A DNA stretch of 19,131 bases from Parcubacteria group bacterium CG2_30_45_37. Its GTDB lineage: Bacteria; Patescibacteriota; Patescibacteriia; Patescibacteriales; GWC2-42-12. Below are positions 15,420-19,131 of this stretch, one piece after another. Position numbers and translations under genes: made by a program. Positions within the stretch are counted from its first letter, which is position 1. Each line of letters opens with the position of its first letter. The DNA is taken from contig MNZH01000008.1 in assembly GCA_001873515.1 (NCBI GenBank), positions 1 through 19,131 of the forward strand, in the 5' to 3' direction. Under the pieces are notes generated by a model that was given only the letters and a program-made list of their open reading frames with translations, had not been told where the DNA came from and did not search any database.

Positions 15420-15807
15420 GGGGATGCCAGGCATCGATAATAAAATTTTCTTCTAAGCAGGCAGAAGCGAGTTTCAAGCCGTCGCTTTAATCACGCTTGA
15501 AAACATAATAAGTGCCAAAAACTTATTGAGCAAACTGACGTTCTCTTGGAGAATGCCGGCTTTTGCTCCCGTTGCCGCTTAATCGCCGCAACCATCCGCC
15601 CGGCTTAGCCTAATGGTCGGATCACGGGTGTCATTATTTAGGCTCGGACAGCCGTTCGCTTCAGGCGGTTGTTTTAAAAAATTGAAGCTGGCCGCGGCCG
15701 ATTTTGTTCGGTTTTTACGGGCGCGGCGAGAACTTAAACCGATCTAATCTGTAAACCTGCTTTAAGGAATTTATTAGACAGGGGTTCAATTCCCCTCATC
15801 TCCACCA
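15420..15807 (+). ncRNA. ssrA: Transfer-messenger RNA (tmRNA, one-piece)
   Basis: The tRNA-like ends are clear. Acceptor stem GGGGATG (15420-15426) pairs with CATCTCC (15797-15803), followed by A and an encoded CCA (15805-15807). The T arm is AGGGG-TTCAATT-CCCCT. Helix 2 is TAATAAA (15438-15444) with TTTATTA (15770-15776). The most likely resume codon is GCC at 15514, giving a 22-residue tag that begins AKNLLSKL and ends AFAPVAA before TAA (15580-15582). The tag is longer than the usual 10-15 residues but ends in a typical hydrophobic/Ala degron. It rescues stalled ribosomes with SmpB, encoded just upstream. A weak hairpin (15811-15821) followed by TGTTTT may be its terminator. Confidence 0.93.
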
Positions 15808-15837
15808 ATCGCAACTTTTGCTGTTTTGGGAAAGGAT

Positions 15838-15983
15838 TGCCTCGCGGCTTCGCCGCTCGGCAGGGAGGAAGGCACGGCGGGCAAAAATTCCTTCCCCCCA
15901 ACCCTTCCTTTTTGCCCTTCGCCTTTGAATTTAGGGGCGGAAATTTCTTTTTTAATTTTGAACCTTTTTTACAAAAAAGGTTC
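15838..15983. repeat. Cluster of inverted repeats between ssrA and tRNA-Gly
   Basis: Three structures are visible: TGCC-TC-GCGGC-TTC-GCCGC-TC-GGCA (15838-15862); GGGCAAAAA (15879-15887) with TTTTTGCCC (15909-15917); and GAACCTTTTTT (15960-15970) with AAAAAAGGTTC (15973-15983). No gene is supported here. The stretch looks like inserted palindromic repeats. Confidence 0.55.
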
Positions 15984-16019
15984 GTTCCTTGTTTAGCAAA
16001 TCCGACCCGTATGACATCT

Positions 16020-16093
16020 GCGGGATTCGTATAATGGTAGTACGCCACCCTTCCAAGGTGGAGACGCCAGTCCGATTCTGGTATCCCGCTCCA
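16020..16093 (+). tRNA. tRNA-Gly (anticodon TCC)
   Basis: Acceptor GCGGGAT (16020-16026) pairs with ATCCCGC (16083-16089), discriminator T, and CCA encoded at 16091-16093. The anticodon stem is CCACC/GGTGG around loop CTTCCAA, anticodon TCC, which reads GGA and probably other GGN codons. D-loop ATAATGGTAGTA and T-loop TCCGATT are typical for tRNA-Gly. Confidence 0.95.
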
Positions 16094-16103
16094 CAATGTA
16101 ATG

Positions 16104-16132
16104 TTGACAGTTCAGCCTTTTTCAGCTAATAT
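16104..16132 (+). promoter_or_regulatory. Promoter of rpsP
   Basis: TTGACA (16104-16109) and TAATAT (16127-16132) have a 17-base spacer, identical in both boxes to the nusA promoter. Confidence 0.7.
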
Positions 16133-16180
16133 CCAAAAATAACCGTCAATGCTTTATTTAATAAATAATTAATCAAAAAC

Positions 16181-16486
16181 ATGTTAATCATCAGACTTTC
16201 GCGAGTCGGCAAAAAGAACTTACCGCTTTATCGCCTGGTCATTTCGGAAAAACATAAAGACCTGTACGGCGATTCTTTGGAAATTTTAGGTTCTTACAAC
16301 CCGCACACTAAAGACTTAAAAATTAGCGCGGAAAAAACCAAGTACTGGTTAAGCAAGGGCGCCGCCATGTCGGCTACCGTTAATAATTTGCTCTTGGAGA
16401 AAAAAATTATTGAGGGCAAAAAAGTTAAGGCGTCAAAGGACAAAAAACCGAAAAAAGCTCCGGCCGAAAAACCGGCTGAAGCCTAA
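16181..16486 (+). CDS. rpsP: Small ribosomal subunit protein bS16
   Basis: This is a 101-aa protein. bS16 binds 16S rRNA and helps assemble the 30S body. The family N-terminus MLIIRLSRVGKKNLPLYRLV is followed by LEILGSYNPHTKDLKISAEK and a YWLSKGA segment. The tail (about 80-101) is a Lys/Pro/Ala-rich extension of the kind often seen in this family. It has its own promoter 75 bases upstream. In many bacteria it leads the rpsP-khpA-rimM-trmD operon; here khpA follows but with its own strong promoter, and rimM is missing. Confidence 0.97.
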   Translation: MLIIRLSRVGKKNLPLYRLVISEKHKDLYGDSLEILGSYNPHTKDLKISAEKTKYWLSKGAAMSATVNNLLLEKKIIEGKKVKASKDKKPKKAPAEKPAEA

Positions 16487-16489
16487 ATA

Positions 16490-16517
16490 TTGACAAATAA
16501 GTAGCTTGTGTTATAAT
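16490..16517 (+). promoter_or_regulatory. Strong extended -10 promoter of khpA
   Basis: TTGACA (16490-16495) and TATAAT (16512-16517) have a 16-base spacer, with TGT before the -10 box. The 88-base leader contains small hairpins (TCCC/GGGA at 16525-16538 and CTGAC/GTCAG at 16565-16590). Confidence 0.8.
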
Positions 16518-16611
16518 AACATAATCCCGAAATTGGGAACTAATAATTAAAAGATCTTTCAATTCTGACTAGCAAGTTGATTTAGGTCAGCTTTGGAAGA
16601 AAAAGAAAACT

Positions 16612-16944
16612 ATGGCTGCTCAAGCAACCGACAAAGAATTCTTGGAGTACATTGCCAAGTCCGTCGTTTCCAACCCAGATGCGGTTCAGGTGGAAAGAAC
16701 GGTAGATGAAATGGGAGTTCTGTTAACTCTTAAACTGGACCCGGCTGATATGGGCTACATCATCGGCCGCAAAGGTCAGACCGCTCAAGCTATCAGGACT
16801 TTACTGAAGATCGTGGGCGCCAAAAACAATGCCCGCGTCAACTTAAAGATCTATGAGCCGGAAGGTTCTCGCCGGCCGGCCAGAAGCGAAAGAAGTGAAA
16901 GCGCCGGCATTGACACTTCGTCCGTTGACGATTTAAAAATCTAA
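16612..16944 (+). CDS. khpA: KH-domain RNA-binding protein KhpA
   Basis: This is a 110-aa protein with a single type II KH domain (about 8-83). The GxxG loop is IGRKGQ (Gly52-Gly55) in GYIIGRKGQTAQAIRTLL. The C-terminal ~25 residues (ARSERSESAG..SSVDDLKI) are an extension beyond the core family. KhpA binds diverse RNAs and in Firmicutes pairs with KhpB. Its position after rpsP is the conserved one. The Shine-Dalgarno-like GGAAGA (16595-16600) precedes the ATG, which is unusual for this window and suggests high expression. It is closed by a strong terminator. Confidence 0.92.
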   Translation: MAAQATDKEFLEYIAKSVVSNPDAVQVERTVDEMGVLLTLKLDPADMGYIIGRKGQTAQAIRTLLKIVGAKNNARVNLKIYEPEGSRRPARSERSESAGIDTSSVDDLKI

Positions 16945-16965
16945 CCTTAAAAATTAGATATACGC

Positions 16966-16993
16966 AAAAAACCACACCTCGATGTGGTTTTTT
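16966..16993 (+). terminator. Intrinsic terminator after khpA
   Basis: The perfect 11-bp stem AAAAAACCACA/TGTGGTTTTTT (16966-16976 with 16983-16993) has a 6-base loop and the T-run within the right arm. It is bidirectional in form. Confidence 0.9.
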
Positions 16994-17005
16994 GTTAAAA
17001 CGCAT

Positions 17006-17043
17006 TTGTCATTGCGAGGAGCGCAAGCGACGAAGCAATCTCA
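17006..17043 (+). repeat. Dispersed repeat of GTCATTGCGAGGAGC type directly before trmD
   Basis: The stretch reads GTCATTGCGAGGAGCGCAAG and then CGACGAAGCAATCTC. From memory this class of dispersed element occurs in many bacterial genomes. It ends 3 bases before the trmD ATG, replacing any normal Shine-Dalgarno or promoter. Confidence 0.65.
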
Positions 17044-17046
17044 CGT

Positions 17047-17760
17047 ATGACTACTTTCCACATAGTTACAATCTTCCCCCGCATTTTTGACTCTTATATT
17101 AATGAAAGTATTCTTAAGCGCGCGCTAAAAAATAATTTAATTAAAATAAAAATCCATAATTTGCGCGACTGGACATCCGACAAGCATAAAACTGTGGACG
17201 ACTCCCCGTTCGGCGGCGGCGCCGGCCTGGTCATGAAAGTCGAACCCATCTTTAAAGCGCTCAATTCCCCCTTGATAAAGGGGGCTAGGGGGATTAAATC
17301 CAAAACCATTCTCCTTTCGGCAAAAGGCAAAACTTGGAACCAGGCATTGGCAAAATCGCACGCCAAATTAAAAAATATTATTCTTATCTGCGGCCGCTAT
17401 GAAGGCGTGGACGAGCGCGTTAAAAAATTTATTAACGAAGAAATTTCAGTAGGCGATTATATCTTAACCGGCGGCGAAATCGGCGCGCTGGCAATTATTG
17501 ATTCCATCACCAGGCTTTTGCCCGGCGCTTTAGGCAACGCGGATAGCGCCAAGCACGAATCACATGCTACGCCCGGAGTCTTGGAGCACCCGCATTACAC
17601 CCGCCCGGAAGTCTTCGAATATACCCCCTTGATAAAGGGGGCTAGGGGGATTAAAAAACTTCGCGTGCCCAGAATATTATTATCCGGCAATCATAAAAAA
17701 ATCGCTGCCTGGCGCGCCAAAAAATCAAAACGCATTTCCTCCTTGATAAAGGGGGACTAG
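17047..17760 (+). CDS. trmD: tRNA (guanine37-N1)-methyltransferase TrmD with repeat-derived inserts
   Basis: This 237-aa SPOUT methyltransferase makes m1G37 in tRNAs, which prevents +1 frameshifting. Family motifs: HIVTIFPRIFDSYINESI, LRDWTSDKHKTVDDSPFGGG (38-58), the knot motifs CGRYEGVDER (115-124) and ISVGDYILTGGE (133-144), then HPHYTRPE and LLSGNHKKIAAWR. Three copies of a palindromic DNA repeat are translated in the same frame. The first gives SPLIKGARGIK (74-84), the second TPLIKGARGIK (193-203), and the third supplies the last residues SSLIKGD and the stop codon. The knot and SAM site are untouched. Without inserts the protein would be slightly shorter than usual. No promoter or Shine-Dalgarno is visible upstream, only a terminator and a dispersed repeat. 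Confidence 0.95.
   Translation: MTTFHIVTIFPRIFDSYINESILKRALKNNLIKIKIHNLRDWTSDKHKTVDDSPFGGGAGLVMKVEPIFKALNSPLIKGARGIKSKTILLSAKGKTWNQALAKSHAKLKNIILICGRYEGVDERVKKFINEEISVGDYILTGGEIGALAIIDSITRLLPGALGNADSAKHESHATPGVLEHPHYTRPEVFEYTPLIKGARGIKKLRVPRILLSGNHKKIAAWRAKKSKRISSLIKGD
17267..17298 (+). repeat. Palindromic element, family 1, copy 1, inside trmD
   Basis: CCCCCTTGATAAAGGGGG is followed by CTAGGGGGATTAAA. The 32 bases are identical to copy 2. Read in frame as PLIKGARGIK. Confidence 0.92.
17624..17655 (+). repeat. Palindromic element, family 1, copy 2, inside trmD
   Basis: All 32 bases are identical to the copy at 17267-17298, in the same orientation and the same reading frame (PLIKGARGIK). Confidence 0.92.
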
Positions 17761-17768
17761 GGGGATTT
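17738..17768 (+). repeat. Palindromic element, family 1, copy 3, at the trmD stop
   Basis: CCTCCTTGATAAAGGGGG is followed by ACTAGGGGGATTT. One extra A relative to copies 1 and 2 turns GCT-AGG into GAC-TAG, so the repeat itself supplies the trmD stop codon (17758-17760). Confidence 0.9.
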
Positions 17769-17774
17769 GTATTT

Positions 17775-17824
17775 TGTCATCGCGGGCGAGCTTGTCCTGT
17801 GCTTGACACAGGAACCCGCAATCC
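17775..17824. repeat. Dispersed palindromic repeat of GTCATCGCGGG type
   Basis: Outer arms GCGGG (17782-17786) and CCCGC (17815-17819), inner arms TCCTGTG (17795-17801) and CACAGGA (17807-17813). Intergenic. Confidence 0.65.
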
Positions 17825-17846
17825 ATTTCCCTCATTCTTGTTTCTC

Positions 17847-17874
17847 CGTCATTCCTGCGCAGGCAGGAATCCAG
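17847..17874. repeat. Dispersed palindromic repeat of GTCATTCCTGCGCAGG type
   Basis: The core ATTCCTGC-GCAG-GCAGGAAT (17851-17870) is a perfect 8-bp inverted repeat. From memory, this kind of element recurs in many bacterial genomes. Confidence 0.65.
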
Positions 17875-17898
17875 AAGCATTTCGGCGGATTTTTCATC

Positions 17899-17927
17899 TT
17901 GATTTTTCCCGCATTTTATGATAAAAT
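17899..17927 (+). promoter_or_regulatory. Promoter of the DUF6922-like/AbiEii-like pair
   Basis: TTGATT (17899-17904) and TAAAAT (17922-17927) have a 17-base spacer and TGA before the -10 box. The expected start is near 17934, 13 bases before the ATG. Confidence 0.6.
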
Positions 17928-17946
17928 TACTGTATAAATAAAATTT

Positions 17947-18173
17947 ATGAATTTCAGACAATCTCTTTTTTGGGATGTTGACCCAAAAACTATAAACATA
18001 AAAAACACGCGGCCTATATTATTGAAAGAATCCTGGACTTCGGCAGAGATAAAGAAGTAAGCTGGCTCTGGCGGACTTACAATCGGCCGCAATTAAAAAA
18101 AGTGGTTAGCTCCTCGCGCAGCTTGCGCCCGCAAACCAAAGCTTTATGGACTCTGCTTCTAAAGAACAAATAA
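17947..18173 (+). pseudogene. Frameshifted DUF6922-like gene (probable antitoxin partner)
   Basis: The ATG frame reads MNFRQSLFWDVDPKTINIK and then goes out of phase, stopping at 18058-18060. In the next frame the sequence continues as HAAYIIERILDFGRDKEVSW, LWRTYNRPQLKKVVSSSRSL and RPQTKALWTLLLKNK, ending with TAA at 18171-18173. Together these match a small family (FWDVD..IIERVL..SRSLSPKT..W, DUF6922-like from memory) often placed before AbiEii-type genes. The break falls in a run of six A (18000-18005), where a seventh A would restore one frame. It is either a real mutation, a slippage site, or a sequencing error. The restored gene overlaps the next one by 28 bases, typical of a toxin-antitoxin pair. 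Confidence 0.7.
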
Positions 18174-18826
18174 TCTGGCATACCGACATTTTGCCGCGCC
18201 GCGCTAAAAAAGCGCTTGATTTTTTATCCGCGAAAAAGTGGCTTAAAAATTCTGCGTGGTATTTAGCCGGAGGCACAGCTCTGGCGCTGCAGGTAGGCCA
18301 CCGCAGTTCGGTTGATTTGGATTTTTTTTCGCCTAAAAAATTCAATAATAATCTTTTACTAAAGAGCTTTGACAACAATCCCTGGCGAACCGACATCAGC
18401 GCCGAAGGCACAATCTACGGCATGTTGCTAGGCGCCAAAGCAAGTTTTATTTTCTATCCATTTTTTCACCCGGCTAAAGAGCCGTTAAGCTACGGCTTTA
18501 TAAAAATCCTGGCGCCCGAAGATATTGCCGTCATGAAAATTATCGCTATCAGCCAGCGCTGAAAAAAACGCGACTTTTTTGATCTTTATTGGTGCGCGAA
18601 AAATATCGCCCCACTTAAAGAATCTATTCTTAAACTTAAAAACCAATATCCGTCGGTCGCCCATGATTATCATCATATTTTAACCAGCCTGGTATATTTC
18701 GCCGACGCAGAAGCCGATCCGACGCCAAAAATCAATTTTAAAGCCAGCTGGCGCGAGGTTAAAAAATTTTTTACGTGCGAAATTCCTAAAATAACTAAGG
18801 AAATTATAAATCTTGAAAATGATTAA
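18146..18826 (+). pseudogene. AbiEii/AbiGii-type nucleotidyltransferase toxin with in-frame TGA
   Basis: The open frame from ATG 18146 encodes 138 residues of the AbiEii nucleotidyltransferase family: WYLAGGTALALQVGHRSSVDLDFFSP carries the GG-T and D-L-D metal-binding motifs, with LAPEDIAVMKIIAISQR following. A TGA at 18560-18562 stops it. The same frame then continues with KKRDFFDLYWCAKNIAPLKE and further to LEND and TAA at 18824-18826. Family members normally read QRG-x-KRDF-DLYW here, so the TGA replaces a Gly codon, and one base change (GGA to TGA) explains it. The toxin would be truncated of its C-terminal ~88 residues. The partner gene upstream is also broken, so the pair seems to be decaying. 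Read-through is not supported by other genes. Confidence 0.8.
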
Positions 18827-18867
18827 ATAAAATTAAATTAATTTTGTCTTATTTTAGCCATAAAAAA

Positions 18868-18910
18868 GCCAATCAATTTAAAATTCATTTAAAACGATTG
18901 ACTTTTTTTT
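18868..18910 (+). terminator. Intrinsic terminator after the AbiEii-like gene
   Basis: A 15-bp imperfect stem (18868-18882 with 18888-18902, loop ATTCA, 12 of 15 Watson-Crick pairs) is followed by a run of T (18903-18910). It overlaps the -35 box of the next promoter. Confidence 0.65.
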
Positions 18911-18926
18911 GATTTTATGCTATTAT
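18898..18926 (+). promoter_or_regulatory. Strong extended -10 promoter for the last gene
   Basis: TTGACT (18898-18903) and TATTAT (18921-18926) have a 17-base spacer and TGC directly before the -10 box. The expected start is about 18933, giving a leader of about 177 bases. Confidence 0.75.
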
Positions 18927-18940
18927 ATTAAGTTAGTTCT

Positions 18941-19043
18941 TTTGGTATCTTTATGCCAAATAGAATGAAAATCGAGCCTTTATACTTCCCTCTTGACCTG
19001 TTTATTTTTAGATAGGCCAAGGGCGAGGCACAAAGGTTCGATT
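18941..19043 (+). promoter_or_regulatory. Structured 5' leader RNA (candidate cis-regulatory element)
   Basis: Hairpin A is TTTGGTAT/ATGCCAAA (18941-18948 with 18953-18960, one G-U). Stem B has 12 bp, AATCGAGCCTTT/AAAGGTTCGATT (18970-18981 with 19032-19043, one G-U). It encloses stem C, CTTG-A-CCT with AGG-C-CAAG (18992-18999 with 19014-19021). No T-tract follows. The structure lies entirely between promoter and start codon. Confidence 0.6.
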
Positions 19044-19109
19044 GTCGGACTTTAACAATTCAGAAAAACAAACAAAAAAATATATAAAGAAAGGGAAAGG
19101 GTGAAAGAA

Positions 19110-19131
19110 ATGGCTACTTCAATAAAGGACT
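19110..19131 (+). CDS. Start of a new gene, truncated by the window end
   Basis: ATG at 19110 encodes MATSIKD before the window ends. The purine-rich stretch AAAGGGAAAGGGTGAAAGAA before it includes Shine-Dalgarno-like AGGG. With a strong promoter and a long structured leader, a highly expressed gene is likely. The start is compatible with ribosomal protein uS2 (rpsB), but seven residues cannot prove this. Confidence 0.55.

Noticed and set aside
15734..16096. A 120-codon open frame on the minus strand with VEMRGIEPLSNKF
   Set aside because: It is antisense to the tmRNA 3' end and tRNA-Gly. The MRGIEPLS-type peptide is a well-known artefact of translating the complement of tRNA-like 3' ends.
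17267..17768. CRISPR-like array in trmD
   Set aside because: Only three copies with very unequal spacing, all within a conserved gene, and no cas genes are present.
18560..18562. TGA read as glycine (genetic code 25)
   Set aside because: Long genes such as hppA, nusA and hsdM have no internal TGA, and the lipase, hsdS, smpB and DUF3800 genes end in TGA at family-appropriate positions. A nonsense mutation is simpler.

Overview
The window looks like a chromosomal segment of a Patescibacteria (candidate phyla radiation) bacterium, probably near Paceibacteria/Parcubacteria. This is an inference. It rests on compact genes with few Shine-Dalgarno sequences, a short NusA without C-terminal AR repeats, a membrane pyrophosphatase, rpsP-khpA-trmD without rimM, HsdM/DUF3800/NYN neighbours, and several families of short palindromic repeats. 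Long genes contain no internal TGA and several end in TGA, so the standard bacterial code applies. All recognised genes are on the + strand.

Region 1 (1-3770): the 3' end of rlmN; a deleted and frameshifted DUF5661-type gene remnant; then a promoter and a two-gene unit encoding a secreted beta-helix/lipase protein of 860 aa and a small membrane protein, closed by a strong terminator.

Region 2 (3810-9916) is the accessory island. A LexA/S24-type self-cleaving repressor is expressed from a consensus promoter that contains two overlapping palindromes and appears to give a leaderless transcript. Five bases downstream starts a DNA adenine methyltransferase (HsdM-like) with an N-terminal PD-(D/E)XK nuclease domain. 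It is followed by a NYN/PIN-fold nuclease, a pair of strong hairpins, a duplicated scrap of the hsdM 3' end, a DUF3800 (RNase H-fold) protein, a small membrane-anchored protein and a two-TRD HsdS. No HsdR motor gene is present. The layout is a restriction-modification system of the type I/BcgI-like class with two extra predicted nucleases inside the operon. The scrap suggests cassette exchange at this locus.

Region 3 (9960-17770) is housekeeping: nusA, hppA, tig, smpB, ssrA (tmRNA), tRNA-Gly(TCC), rpsP, khpA and trmD. Two families of palindromic repeats lie inside reading frames here. One is read three times in the same frame in trmD (peptide PLIKGARGIK), and another is read twice in NusA. 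This resembles the Rickettsia palindromic elements in behaviour. A predicted three-way-junction RNA sits between tig and smpB.

Region 4 (17775-19131): more dispersed repeats; a promoter; a frameshifted DUF6922-type gene overlapping an AbiEii-type nucleotidyltransferase toxin gene that carries one in-frame TGA; then a terminator, a strong promoter, a long structured 5' leader and the first seven codons of a new gene.
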